64,000 nucleotides of DNA from Longispora sp040681875 (GCF_040681875.1 NZ_JBFAZP010000004.1:434001-498000); one strand, 5' to 3'; shown: positions 33,941 to 42,742, numbered from the stretch's first letter. The notes: a model not told the origin generated them from the letters alone. Numbers and translations are program-made.

Positions 33941-34563
33941 GCCGCGCGCCGGCGGCGGACCATCCACACGGCCCCGGCGCCGGCCCCGAGCAGGACGAGA
34001 CCGATGGGGAGGAGTGTGCCGAGCGAGACGCCCGTGGTGGGCAGCGGGCCGCCCGTGCGGGTCGGGGTCGCGGCGGCGGTGGGCGTCGGACCGGTGACCT
34101 CGGCGTTCACCTGCTGGGACGGTCCGCCGGGGGCCCCGAGGGCGGCGCCGCCGTTGACCTTCCAGGTGCCGCCGGTGACGGTGATCCCGGCGACGAACAG
34201 GTCCGGGTGGTCGCCCTGGGACTCGCTGGTGCACAGCACGACGACCTGGTACTCGCCGTCGCCGCCGGCCTGGGCGGCGCGCAGGGACCGGTTCGCGTCG
34301 AGGGTGAACGGCGCCCGGTCGTACCCGCCCGCGGAGCCGACCTTGTTCAGGTTGTTGTACGGCCCGCCCGCCTTCCCCACCTTGACGGCGGCGTTGGTGC
34401 CGTACCCGGCCGGGCAGGCCGCGGAGGTGCGCACGCCGGCGAACACCGCGTCGACGGAACCGGTGGCCGGGGTGATGGCCAGAGTGCCGAGAGGCGCGGC
34501 CTGGGCAGGACCGGCCGGAGCCAGTACCGCCAGAGCCGCGCCGAGGGTGATCAGGGCTTTCAT
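33937..34563 (-). CDS. LPXTG-type wall-anchored surface protein
   Basis: A 208-residue surface protein with a signal peptide (about residues 1-22, PAQA), a folded domain at 23-135, a Pro/Thr-rich stalk and a complete sortase signal: LPTTG at 174-178, a hydrophobic helix and RRRRAA. The folded domain is a close paralogue of the N-terminal domain of the WxL-like protein (shared AGGPYNNLNKVGSAGGYD and TSESQGDHPDLF). The gene overlaps the degenerate sortase gene by four bases. An active sortase elsewhere in the genome would be needed to attach it. ATG at 34563 preceded by GAAAGG. Confidence 0.88.
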   Translation of the reverse strand: MKALITLGAALAVLAPAGPAQAAPLGTLAITPATGSVDAVFAGVRTSAACPAGYGTNAAVKVGKAGGPYNNLNKVGSAGGYDRAPFTLDANRSLRAAQAGGDGEYQVVVLCTSESQGDHPDLFVAGITVTGGTWKVNGGAALGAPGGPSQQVNAEVTGPTPTAAATPTRTGGPLPTTGVSLGTLLPIGLVLLGAGAGAVWMVRRRRAA

Positions 34564-34631
34564 GCGCGCACGCCTTTCGTCGACAGTGGTGGCGCGACCA
34601 CGCGGGCCGCGCCACCACCGGTTGCCGTCAA

Positions 34632-35717
34632 CTAGCTGTTGGCCTTGAGCCGGGTGTCGCCGCAGCCCTGGTGGAGCAGGTCCGCGAACGTGGAGCGGTA
34701 GCCGAAGCCGAAGAGCTCGATGCTCGACTTCGCCTGGCAGACCTTGGAGTTCGCGCCGACGAACGTCGCCGCGATGGTCGGGTCGCCGAGCTTGGCGGTC
34801 GGGACGACGTTGTACACGTCGCGGACCAGCTCGGGACGGAAGCCGACGTTGAGCACGCCGCCCGTGACCGGGGCGATGTTGTTGACCCGGCCGAGGATGG
34901 CCTGGCCGCGCCGGTCGGCGACGGTGACGCCGGTCTGGGCCGCGATCGCCGAGGCGTTGCCCTGCGCGATGTACTGGCCCACCGAGAACGGCAGCAGGTA
35001 GTCGTTGTGGCCGTTGACGACCGTGCCGTCGTGCTCCTGGATCGTGTTGTTCAGGGTGTTCAGGCACGGGTAGTCACCGGCGGCGATGTCGGCCTCGGTG
35101 ACGCCCATCTTCGACAGCCAGAACGAGCGGGTGCCCGAACCCGACTGCATGAGCAGCGGGGTGACCGGGGTACCGCCGACGTTGGTGGTCAGGCAGCGGT
35201 AGATGCGCTGGAGCTGCACGTAGGTGAGGCTGGACGGCAGGTCGCTGTCCGCGTTGATCGCGTAGGTGACCGCGTCGACGCCGAAGGAGATGTAGCTGTA
35301 CGCGCCGGTCTCGGTCGGGGTCGCGCCGCCGTAGCTCGACGAGCGGGCGAAGTCGACGCAGCCCGCGACGTTGACGCCCTGGTAGACGCCGCCGCTCTCG
35401 CCGTTGGAGGCGCGCAGCGCGGTCCGGCCGGCACCCGAGCCGTCGGGACGCTTGAACTCGCAGCCCGTCGCCTTGGTCTTGATGGTGGTGTTCAGCGGGC
35501 GCGCGTCGTAGGAGGCGACGACCTTGTTGTTGGAGCCGTCCTTGACCACCTCGCCCAGGCCGTTGAGCACGTCCTGGGTGGTGTCGGAGCCGACGCCGGC
35601 CAGCTGGCGGTAGTCGCCCACCGGGTTCGGCTCGGCGGCGGCCGGGCTGGCCACGACGGCGAGGGCCAGAGCGGCCGCACCGAGGCTGACGCCCAGCACC
35701 CTTCCAATGATCTTCAC
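34632..35717 (-). CDS. Secreted PstS-like substrate-binding protein
   Basis: A 361-residue secreted protein with signal peptide (about residues 1-28, SPAAAEP) and a PstS-like periplasmic-binding fold: GVGSDTTQDVLNGL at the ligand-binding start, FARSSSYGG, ISFGVDAVTYAINADSD, LTYVQLQRIYRC and MQSGSGTRSFWLSKMG. The last matches the SGSGT(R/T) phosphate-binding turn of PstS. It has no lipobox or membrane helix, so it would be released or loosely wall-bound. It heads the run that ends with pstB, 68 bases ahead of the LPXTG gene. The ligand, phosphate or a phosphorylated compound, is inferred. Confidence 0.85.
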   Translation of the reverse strand: MKIIGRVLGVSLGAAALALAVVASPAAAEPNPVGDYRQLAGVGSDTTQDVLNGLGEVVKDGSNNKVVASYDARPLNTTIKTKATGCEFKRPDGSGAGRTALRASNGESGGVYQGVNVAGCVDFARSSSYGGATPTETGAYSYISFGVDAVTYAINADSDLPSSLTYVQLQRIYRCLTTNVGGTPVTPLLMQSGSGTRSFWLSKMGVTEADIAAGDYPCLNTLNNTIQEHDGTVVNGHNDYLLPFSVGQYIAQGNASAIAAQTGVTVADRRGQAILGRVNNIAPVTGGVLNVGFRPELVRDVYNVVPTAKLGDPTIAATFVGANSKVCQAKSSIELFGFGYRSTFADLLHQGCGDTRLKANS

Positions 35718-35784
35718 AGGTACTCCTCGTTCACAGGGGCAAGAGCCGGGATCATCGTTTCCCCGACTTGTGGTCGGGCCGCTT

Positions 35785-35810
35785 CGCCAACATGTAGGCC
35801 GAATGAATTC
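35785..35810 (-). promoter_or_regulatory. Motif related to the pst-upstream element
   Basis: CGCCAACATGTAGGCCGAAT and the following GAATTC align, with one-base gaps, with the elements at 42501-42527 and 32243-32269 (shared CGCC, ACATG and GAAnTC). It ends 68 bases before the start of the PstS-like gene at 35717, a distance close to those of the other two. The match is weaker than that between the other two copies. Confidence 0.35.
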
Positions 35811-38247
35811 ACTGGCCTCTCCGTCGACGGTTTTCCCAGCGCAACAGGGTCGGACCGGACAACGCGCCGAACAGACCGACCCCGAGCACCGCGAACCAGA
35901 CGAACCGCAGGACGCCCACGGGCACGCCCTTGGTGACCGACGCGGCGGGTACCGGGGTCTTCGCGCCCAGCGAGGGGGCGGGCACCACGGCCGCGGGCGG
36001 GGTGGCGCCGCGGTTCGGGGTGCCGCCGCCCGCGGTGGACCCGCCCGACGTCCCCGGCGGGGTCTCCGCCGGCGCGGTGGGTTCGCCCGCGTTCACCCAC
36101 TTCTCCAACTTGTCGGCCATCTCCAGGGCCTGCTTGCGCAGCGGCTCGGGCAGCGGCACGTAGCCGGCCGGGAGCTGGCCCCGGGTCCGCCCGGCGACCT
36201 GGCCGGGGCCGGCGGCGTAGCGGACCAGGGCCGCGTAGTCCTTGCGCGCCGCGGCGTCCTCGGTGGTGTCGGCGGCGGCGTAGGTCAACATCGTCAGCGG
36301 GTACGCGCCGGCGGCCTTGCGCTGCGGGTCCACGGCCAGCACGCCCGCCACCGGGCTGGGCACCATCGCCCCGTAGCCGGCGAGCATCGCCTCCGACGTC
36401 GGGGGCACGAACTCGCCGTTGCGGTTGCGCAGGCTCGCCGGGTACAGGCCGAACCGGGAGGCCGACGCGGAGTCCGTGATCGACATCGCGAACCGGACGC
36501 CCGGCGACTGCGGCGGGTTGGCCTTGAACGCGGGCGGGATCTTGTTCGGGTCCCACTCGCCGTTCTTGGCCTTGGCGTCGGCGCGCAGGGTCTGGGTGGC
36601 CGTCTGGTGCATGCTGCCCAGGTAGGGCCGGTAGTCCTGCATGCAGAACCCGGGGACCGGCACGTCCGGGGTGGCCCGGTAGCAGGACGGGTCCGGGTTG
36701 GGGTAGTTCTCCGGGGCGCCGCCCTTGAGCTCGTTGGCGAAGTACTTGTTGACGACCATCTTCGTGGCGTCCGGCTGCCCGTCGAGCCACGCCTTGGCCT
36801 CCGGGTCGGCGAGGATCCACCGCCACACCTCGCGGGCCGCCGCCGCGTCGCCGAGGGCCACCATCAGCCCGTCGGGGGCGGCCTTGCGCACGAACGGCGC
36901 GAACTTCGGGTTCAGCTCCAGGAACTCGGGGTCCTGGCGCAGGTTCACCTGGTTGTCCTTGACGTGCGTGATCGGAACCTCCGGGGTACCGCCCTGGCTG
37001 CCCCCGGGCACGTCCCGCTTGTACGAGTGGGTCAGCAGCTTCGCCACCAACCGGGGCGTCAGCTTCAGTTCGCGCAGCGCGGTGCCCTGTTCGGGGGTGG
37101 CGATGTCGAGCTGGGTGTCGATGTTGAACGCGATGACCACACTGGACAGTGCGACGGGCGCGTGCAGGATCGGCGGGGCGTCCTCCGCCGGCAGCACCGG
37201 GTCGGCCGTGAACGCGAGCCCCGGCGCGCCCGGCCCGGTCAGCTGCACCTGGCGGCGGGCGTCGGAGTCGCCGGTCTGGGAGTACCCGTAGACCGCGCCG
37301 CCGCCCTGGCACAGCGCCGGCTGCCAGGACGTGATCGCGTCGCTGACCATCTCGGTGCCGACGGTGCGCCGTTCGGACCGGCCGATCGGGCACAGGCCCG
37401 ACACGGGGGCGAAGTCGAGGCGGATCACGATCGCGTCGGCGAAGAAGGTGGCCGACAGCGGACTGCCGTCCACCTTGGCGCCGGAGCCGTCCTGGTACGT
37501 ACCGTCCGCGTCGTGTTCCCCGCGCGGGACGACGACGAGCCAGCACGGTTCCACGGGCCCGCCGGTCGTGCGCGGTTTGCCGCAGCCGAGGTGCGGGGCC
37601 TGCACGGCCGTCTGGGTCTCGAAGATGACCCGGCCGGTGCCGTCGCCGGAGGTGAGCGCGTAGGGCACCTCGTTGGAGCTGTACAGGTCGAAGTAGGGCG
37701 CGACCAGGTCGGTGGAGTCGACCGGGATGCTCGTGCCGGGCCGGTTCGGGAACGGGTTCGCGGCCCCGCCGTCGGGGGTGACCTCGCCGGTGAGCTGGGA
37801 CCGGAACGGCACGGCCTTGGCGTCGGTGCGTTCCCGCGGGTCGATCCCGGTCACCAGGTCGCGGTGCGCCGTGGCCGCGCCGGGCTGGTTGCCGGCGGCG
37901 GTCTTGCCCGCGCCGAACTGGCAGGTCTGCCGGAAGTCGGCGGCCGTCGGATCGGGCCCCCAGCACTGCATCAGCTGGAGGTAGTTGGCGCCGAACCCGT
38001 CCGGGGACGTCGGTTTGCCGCCCTTCCAGGTGACCGACAGGCCCTGGTTGGTCAGGCCCCGGGTCTGCGCGACCGTGACCTCCAGGGCCGTGTAGTCGTC
38101 GTGCGCGCCCTTGCGGCCGTGCGCGACGACGGCCGAGTCGGTGAGCTGGTCGAAGTCCCAGGTCGGCGGGGACTGCGCCTCGGCCGGCGGCCCGGTGAAC
38201 ACGAGGCCGAGGACGACGGCCATGGCGATCCACCTGCGGCGGCTCAC
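35809..38247 (-). CDS. Large secreted PstS-like protein with C-terminal membrane anchor
   Basis: An 812-residue protein starting at a GTG that overlaps the pstS stop (GTGA). It has a signal peptide (residues 1-24, GPPAEAQS), a long N-terminal beta-rich part with cysteine pairs, and from about residue 330 a PstS-like binding domain (VALSSVVIAFNID, LKLTPRLVAKLLTHSY, where PstS has sites for ligand and hinge). A Pro/Thr/Gly stalk then leads to a helix near 785-803 and a basic end (NRRRRG). It is more than twice the size of normal PstS. It is the last gene of the pst operon and probably works on the cell surface with it. Confidence 0.82.
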   Translation of the reverse strand: MSRRRWIAMAVVLGLVFTGPPAEAQSPPTWDFDQLTDSAVVAHGRKGAHDDYTALEVTVAQTRGLTNQGLSVTWKGGKPTSPDGFGANYLQLMQCWGPDPTAADFRQTCQFGAGKTAAGNQPGAATAHRDLVTGIDPRERTDAKAVPFRSQLTGEVTPDGGAANPFPNRPGTSIPVDSTDLVAPYFDLYSSNEVPYALTSGDGTGRVIFETQTAVQAPHLGCGKPRTTGGPVEPCWLVVVPRGEHDADGTYQDGSGAKVDGSPLSATFFADAIVIRLDFAPVSGLCPIGRSERRTVGTEMVSDAITSWQPALCQGGGAVYGYSQTGDSDARRQVQLTGPGAPGLAFTADPVLPAEDAPPILHAPVALSSVVIAFNIDTQLDIATPEQGTALRELKLTPRLVAKLLTHSYKRDVPGGSQGGTPEVPITHVKDNQVNLRQDPEFLELNPKFAPFVRKAAPDGLMVALGDAAAAREVWRWILADPEAKAWLDGQPDATKMVVNKYFANELKGGAPENYPNPDPSCYRATPDVPVPGFCMQDYRPYLGSMHQTATQTLRADAKAKNGEWDPNKIPPAFKANPPQSPGVRFAMSITDSASASRFGLYPASLRNRNGEFVPPTSEAMLAGYGAMVPSPVAGVLAVDPQRKAAGAYPLTMLTYAAADTTEDAAARKDYAALVRYAAGPGQVAGRTRGQLPAGYVPLPEPLRKQALEMADKLEKWVNAGEPTAPAETPPGTSGGSTAGGGTPNRGATPPAAVVPAPSLGAKTPVPAASVTKGVPVGVLRFVWFAVLGVGLFGALSGPTLLRWENRRRRGQ

Positions 38248-39815
38248 GACTTGCCGTCCTGGATCCGGCGGGCCAGCAGCGGCGGGCCGACGATGACCAT
38301 GAGCAGGAGCACCCCGGCGAGCACCATCATGGTGTGCCGCAGCCGCCAGCCGCCGTCGGCCTCCAGGGACACCGGGATCGCGTTGACGTCCCCGGCGGAG
38401 CCGGCCACGTTCGTGTCGCCGCCCCCGCCCGCGCCGCCCGTCCCGTCGGCGGCGCCCGGTGCGCCGGAGCCGCCCGGCGCGCCGGGTGCCGCCGAGCCGG
38501 TGCCGCCCGCCGTGCCGCCGCCCCGGGTGACCGGCGTCGGGGCCTTCGCGCCGCCGGTGCCGGTCGCGCACTGGACCGTGCCGACGTGGTCGCACTCGGG
38601 CGGGTTCGGGGCGTTCTTGGCCAGGGTGTTCGTGCCGTCCGGCGAGAAGGTCGGGTTGTTGCACTTGGACAGCACGATGTCGTTGCGCGCCGCGCCCGGC
38701 ACCTGCGTCACCTGTTCCAGCCCGGCCTTGACCAGGTTGATCGGCAACGGCGAGTAGCCCAGGGAGTCGGCCTGTTGCTGGCCCTCGCAGAGGAAGTAGT
38801 AGCTGAACGCGGCGATCGTGTAGCCCTTGTTCTCCGTGATGCCGTACTCCAGCCTCGTCGGCAGGATCATGTAGGAGTACGAGGACAACGGGTACGTGCG
38901 CTTGTCGTCGTTGCTGTACACCTGGTCGAGCTGCTGGGTCAGGTAGTTCGGCCCCGGGGTCCTGTCGATGCCGGCGAAGGTGAGCGCGACGGCCACGGCC
39001 TTGGCGGTGGGCTCGACGTAGTAGCCGCCCTTGTTGAGCACCTTGGCGACCGGGAAGTTGTTGTTGACCGCGTAGGAGTACTCGACGTAGGTGATCGCGC
39101 CCTCCGACGAGCTCTGCTTCACGAAGCTGGCCACGCCGGTCGAGTTGGCCTTACCGACGCCGAAGTTGGCCGGGGCCGGGTAGGACGAGGTGAGCCCGCA
39201 CGGGGTGTTGCGGCCGGAGCGGCGGCAGTAGTCGTTCCACAGCGCCGGGTACTCCTTGCTCATCCACAGCGTGAACTGGGCCGTGGTGCCGGAGCCGTCG
39301 GACCGGTACACCGGCACGATCTTGCGGGCGGGCAGGGCGAGTTGCGGGTTGTCCACCTTGATGGCCTTGTCGTCCCAGGAGGTGATCACCCCGGTGAAGA
39401 TCTTGACCACGTTCTCGCCCGACAACCGCAGGTTCGTCACCCGGTTGTTGCCGATCTTCAGGTTGTACATGAACGACGTGCCCCCGGCGACGATCGGCAT
39501 GTACGCGAACCCGCGCGGCGGCGGCGGGTCGGCGCTGCCGGTCCCCGCGTCGTTGAGCCCGTACGGGATCTCCGACACGCCGAAGTCGGCCTTGCCGAGC
39601 CGGAACTGGTTGCGGCCCTCGGTGGAGCCGGGGTCCTCGTAGTTGATCGTCATGCCGTACTGGTCGACGTTGCGGCGCCACTGGTGGATCGCGTTGGCGC
39701 TCCACGAGGAGCCGACACCGGTGACCGGCACGAACACGGGGGCGGCGTTGGCCGGGGTGGCCCCGGTCAGCGCGGCCGAGGCGAGCAGCAGGACGACGAG
39801 CAGGCGCCTGAACAT
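38244..39815 (-). CDS. pstS: Phosphate-binding protein PstS, membrane-anchored at its C-terminus
   Basis: A 523-residue PstS. The signal peptide ends TPANA with no lipobox cysteine. The binding fold shows GVGSSWSANAIHQWRRNV, FGVSEIPYG, GENVVKIFTGVITSWDDKAI, RSDGSGTTAQFTLWMSK and YVEYSYAVNN, all standard PstS elements. Actinobacterial PstS is usually a lipoprotein; here the protein instead ends in a Gly/Ala/Pro stalk, a helix at about 493-513 and a short basic tail, so it is tethered from the C-terminus. Its ATG is 10 bases beyond the pstA stop, and its stop overlaps the large PstS-like gene. Confidence 0.93.
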   Translation of the reverse strand: MFRRLLVVLLLASAALTGATPANAAPVFVPVTGVGSSWSANAIHQWRRNVDQYGMTINYEDPGSTEGRNQFRLGKADFGVSEIPYGLNDAGTGSADPPPPRGFAYMPIVAGGTSFMYNLKIGNNRVTNLRLSGENVVKIFTGVITSWDDKAIKVDNPQLALPARKIVPVYRSDGSGTTAQFTLWMSKEYPALWNDYCRRSGRNTPCGLTSSYPAPANFGVGKANSTGVASFVKQSSSEGAITYVEYSYAVNNNFPVAKVLNKGGYYVEPTAKAVAVALTFAGIDRTPGPNYLTQQLDQVYSNDDKRTYPLSSYSYMILPTRLEYGITENKGYTIAAFSYYFLCEGQQQADSLGYSPLPINLVKAGLEQVTQVPGAARNDIVLSKCNNPTFSPDGTNTLAKNAPNPPECDHVGTVQCATGTGGAKAPTPVTRGGGTAGGTGSAAPGAPGGSGAPGAADGTGGAGGGGDTNVAGSAGDVNAIPVSLEADGGWRLRHTMMVLAGVLLLMVIVGPPLLARRIQDGKS

Positions 39816-39825
39816 AACCTTTTCC

Positions 39826-41004
39826 TCACGGTCCAGAGGGTGCGCGGGAGCCCGGCACCACGGCGATCGTCTGGTGGCGACCGTTGAAGCGGATGACGTC
39901 GCGCGCCGAGGCCCGGGCCCGGCGGCGTTGCTGGCCCCGGGTCAGCCGGCCGGCGGGGCGCCCGCCGACGATCCGGGCCACGATGAAGAGCACGACGACC
40001 AGGAACATCAGCACCGCGGCGGTACCGAACCCGCGCGCGATCATGTCGGGCATCGGCGACTTGACGGCGGAGAAGGTCTGCAACGGCAGGGACACCTGCG
40101 GCCCGTCGAACGGGTTGGCGTTGACGGCGAAGGCCATCCCGGCGGTGAGCAGCACCGGGGAGGTCTCCCCCACGCCGCGCGCCGTGCCGAGGATGACGGA
40201 GGTGGTCAGGCCCGACCGGGCGGTCGGCAGCACCACGTGCCACACGGTGCGCCACTGCGACGCGCCGAGGGCCAGGGACGCCTCGCGCAGGGTGCCCGGC
40301 ACGAGCCGGAGCACCACGTCGGCGGCCCGGATGATGATCGGCAGCATCATGACGCTCAGCGCCACCGAGGCGGCGAACCCGGACTTGTGCAGGCCGAGGC
40401 CGATGATGAGCATCGCGTACACGAAGAGGCCGGCGACGATCGAGGGCAGTGCCGTCATCGCCTCGGTCAGGGTGCGGACCAGTTTCGCGAACCGGCCCCG
40501 GGTCTCGCCGAGGAACACCGCGCAGCCCAGGCCGAGCGGCACGGTCAGCAGCAGGGCGATGCCGATCTGTTCGAGGGTGCCGATCGCGGCGTGCGAGATC
40601 CCGCCGACGGTCAGCGGGTCCAGCGGCCCGGCCTTGGCCATGTCGGTGGTGAAGAAGTTGACGTGCAGGTACGCCCGGTGGCCCTCCCACAGGATGAAGG
40701 CGACCACGAGGAACAGGGCGAGGAACAGCAGGTACCCGAGGCTGCGCACGACCACGGCGGCGAGCCGGTCCCGGACGGCGGGGCCGTTCTCCTCCAGGGA
40801 GACCAGCAGGCCGTAGAACCCGAGGAAGGCCAGGTAGGCGATGACGACGAAGCCGAGTGCCCCGTCGAAGGGGGTGAACTGGGTGTAGAGCAGGGTGGTG
40901 AGGCCGAGCGCGGCGGCCCCGGCCCCCAGGAGGGCGTACAGGTCGGTGCGCCGCGCCCCGCCCAGGACCCGGCGCTGCTGTGGGGTCGTCGGCTCAGGCG
41001 TCAC
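39826..41004 (-). CDS. pstA: Phosphate ABC transporter permease PstA
   Basis: A 392-residue inner-membrane permease. The C-terminal 270 residues are the ABC permease domain with six helices and the ATPase-coupling loop EASLALGASQWRTVWHVVLP, plus PSIVAGLFVYAML and VGETSPVLLTAG, typical of PstA. About 90 residues at the N-terminus add two or three helices not found in E. coli PstA. The start overlaps the pstC stop by 11 bases. Confidence 0.95.
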   Translation of the reverse strand: MTPEPTTPQQRRVLGGARRTDLYALLGAGAAALGLTTLLYTQFTPFDGALGFVVIAYLAFLGFYGLLVSLEENGPAVRDRLAAVVVRSLGYLLFLALFLVVAFILWEGHRAYLHVNFFTTDMAKAGPLDPLTVGGISHAAIGTLEQIGIALLLTVPLGLGCAVFLGETRGRFAKLVRTLTEAMTALPSIVAGLFVYAMLIIGLGLHKSGFAASVALSVMMLPIIIRAADVVLRLVPGTLREASLALGASQWRTVWHVVLPTARSGLTTSVILGTARGVGETSPVLLTAGMAFAVNANPFDGPQVSLPLQTFSAVKSPMPDMIARGFGTAAVLMFLVVVLFIVARIVGGRPAGRLTRGQQRRRARASARDVIRFNGRHQTIAVVPGSRAPSGP

Positions 41005-42007
41005 TGCTGGCTCCGGAACGGCTGCGGGTGATGATCGAGGAGGCGACGAAGTTGATGACCAGCGTCATCAGGAACAGGGTGAGTCCGGCGGCCATCAGGG
41101 CGGAGGTGCCCAGCGGGCTCGCCTCGCCGTAGCGCAGGGCGATCAGGGAGGACACGGAGTTGGCCCCGCTGCGCAGGATGTGCGGCTGGATGGCGAACAC
41201 CGGGGAGATGATGAGGAACACGGCGATCGTCTCACCCAGGGCGCGGCCGAGGCCGAGCATCGTGCCGCCGATGATGCCGCCCCGGCCGTACGGCAGGACG
41301 ACCGTGCGGATCATGCCCCACCGGGTGGCGCCGAGGGCGTAGGCGCCCTCCCGCTCGCCGACCGGGGCCTGGTTGAACACCTCGCGCATGATCGAGCACA
41401 TCACCGGCGCGATCATCAGGGCCACGACGATCCCGGCGACGAACGTGGACGAGGTGTACACGGTCGCCGTCGACAGCGGGTCCGTCGGGTCGGCCCCGGG
41501 CACGTCGAACAGCGGGATCCAGCCGAAGTAGGTGGAGATCCACCGGGCCAGCCCGATGATCTGCGGCTGAAGCATGAAGAAGCCCCACAGGCCGTAGGCG
41601 ACGCTGGGTACGGCGGCCATCAGGTCCACGAGGGTGATCAGGGTCCGCCGGATCCAGGGCGCCGAGTACTCGGAGATGTACAGGGCCGTGCCCACGGCCA
41701 GCGGCAGCGCCACCACGATCGCCACCGCGGCGATGAGCACCGTGCCGACCAGCACGGCCGCGATCCCGAACCGGCCCGCGTCGGGCTCCCAGGTCTCGGT
41801 GGTCAGGAACCGCCAGCCGGCGCTGCGCAGCGCCTCGCTCGCCCGGTAGGACAGGAAGATCCCGACCAGGGCCATGATGACCAGTACCGTGGCCCCGGTG
41901 CCCCGCAGCAGTCCCCGGAACACCCGGTCGGACGCCGCCGGGCGCTCGCTGATCTTCCGGGGGGCGTCGGGTCCGGCGTCCACCGCCGGCAGCTCGACCG
42001 TGGTCAC
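40994..42007 (-). CDS. pstC: Phosphate ABC transporter permease PstC
   Basis: A 337-residue permease with six helices. The coupling loop is EGAYALGATRWGMIRTVVLP, and GLGRALGETIAVFLI, LVDLMAAVPSVAYGLWGFF and SSLIALRYGEA are PstC hallmarks. The GTG at 42007 overlaps the stop of the preceding small gene (GTGA) and has GAGGAAG ahead. It forms the membrane channel for phosphate with PstA. Confidence 0.95.
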   Translation of the reverse strand: MTTVELPAVDAGPDAPRKISERPAASDRVFRGLLRGTGATVLVIMALVGIFLSYRASEALRSAGWRFLTTETWEPDAGRFGIAAVLVGTVLIAAVAIVVALPLAVGTALYISEYSAPWIRRTLITLVDLMAAVPSVAYGLWGFFMLQPQIIGLARWISTYFGWIPLFDVPGADPTDPLSTATVYTSSTFVAGIVVALMIAPVMCSIMREVFNQAPVGEREGAYALGATRWGMIRTVVLPYGRGGIIGGTMLGLGRALGETIAVFLIISPVFAIQPHILRSGANSVSSLIALRYGEASPLGTSALMAAGLTLFLMTLVINFVASSIITRSRSGASSDA

Positions 42008-42423
42008 CGCGTCAACTTCCTCGCCTCGTCGTCGGCCCGCCACCGGCCGCCCCGGACGCTGCGCGCGCCCTCGACGACCCGGGCGACGGGGGTGGCCGTG
42101 AGAAAACACTCCAGGTTGTAGCCGCACTCCCGGATCCGCAGGTACGAACGGGTCGAACCCGCCACCGGGGAGCCGTCGAGGTCGATCCGCCAGGCCCAGT
42201 GGCCGTGGGTGTCGGCGACGGCGGCGTGCGAGCGGATCCGGTCGTACCCGACCCGCAGTTCGGACACGGCGGCGCTGCACGCGGCGTACGTGTCGTACAA
42301 CCGCCAACTGCGGCCCAGCGGCCGGTTGTTCGGGGAGATCAGCATCCACGCGACCCCGTCGGGTGTGGGCGCTTCCCCCCGGTCGCCGGGCATCGCCAGG
42401 AACACGAAGCGCGACAAGCTCAC
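42004..42423 (-). CDS. Small protein leading the pst operon, DUF1508-like
   Basis: A 139-residue cytosolic protein beginning at the GTG at 42423, with AGGGGGG seven bases upstream. The stretch LISPNNRPLGRSWRLYDTYAACSAAVSELR recalls the YegP/DUF1508 repeat (substrate-like strand, then a small helix), but the match is partial. It is translationally coupled to pstC, so it is expressed with the transporter. Its task is unknown; it may be a regulator or a chance companion. Confidence 0.7.
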   Translation of the reverse strand: MSLSRFVFLAMPGDRGEAPTPDGVAWMLISPNNRPLGRSWRLYDTYAACSAAVSELRVGYDRIRSHAAVADTHGHWAWRIDLDGSPVAGSTRSYLRIRECGYNLECFLTATPVARVVEGARSVRGGRWRADDEARKLTR

Positions 42424-42500
42424 CCCACACACCCCCCTTGATTTATCGGTACGGGTACAGGCTGTGCACGGGCGGTGGCCGTCGCTGCCGTTCGGGGCGC

Positions 42501-42527
42501 ACGCCAGACATGCGGCGGGTGAACTCG
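42501..42527 (-). promoter_or_regulatory. Shared 27-bp motif upstream of the pst operon
   Basis: The plus-strand sequence starts ACGCCAGACATGCGGCGGG and continues TGAACTCG. On the minus strand this begins CGAGTTCACCCGCC, whose GTTCACC equals the PHO-box half-site known from Streptomyces; the following half (GCATGTC) is degenerate. It lies 78 bases before the operon start at 42423. A similar site precedes the WxL-like gene. Confidence 0.5.
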
Positions 42528-42618
42528 ACGTCGCAAGCGCGCAAAGTTTCCGATGCGGGCTTTGCGGATGTCCCCTATCCGAGGCCACATCCCGGCCGAA
42601 CGGCACCCAGAAAATCCT

Positions 42619-42634
42619 TCGTACTGGTGTACGA
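42619..42634. promoter_or_regulatory. LexA-like palindrome
   Basis: TCGTACTGGTGTACGA, a perfect six-base inverted repeat around four bases, has the size and flanks of an actinobacterial SOS box (TCGAAC-N4-GTTCGA) with an A-T change in each half. The site upstream of imuA' at 51898-51913 is nearly the same. It lies just past dnaE2, ahead of the 22-codon ORF on the plus strand. Confidence 0.4.
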
Positions 42635-42673
42635 TTTAAGGGTGGTAGCAGCGGGGGAAATCCAGGACGGCGT

Positions 42674-42742
42674 ATGGCTCAGGACAGTTGGATCATCGAA
42701 AATCCCGGGACCGGGGCGCGGTCGGAACATTCAGAACGGTGA
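42674..42742 (+). CDS. Possible 22-residue peptide behind the LexA-like palindrome
   Basis: A 22-codon ORF (begins MAQDSWIIENPG, ends RSEHSER) with AGGA six bases ahead of the ATG, 40 bases beyond the palindrome. Its second half runs antisense to the end of dnaE2. It is reported only because palindrome, ribosome site and ORF are in the right order; it may be chance. Confidence 0.2.
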   Translation: MAQDSWIIENPGTGARSEHSER

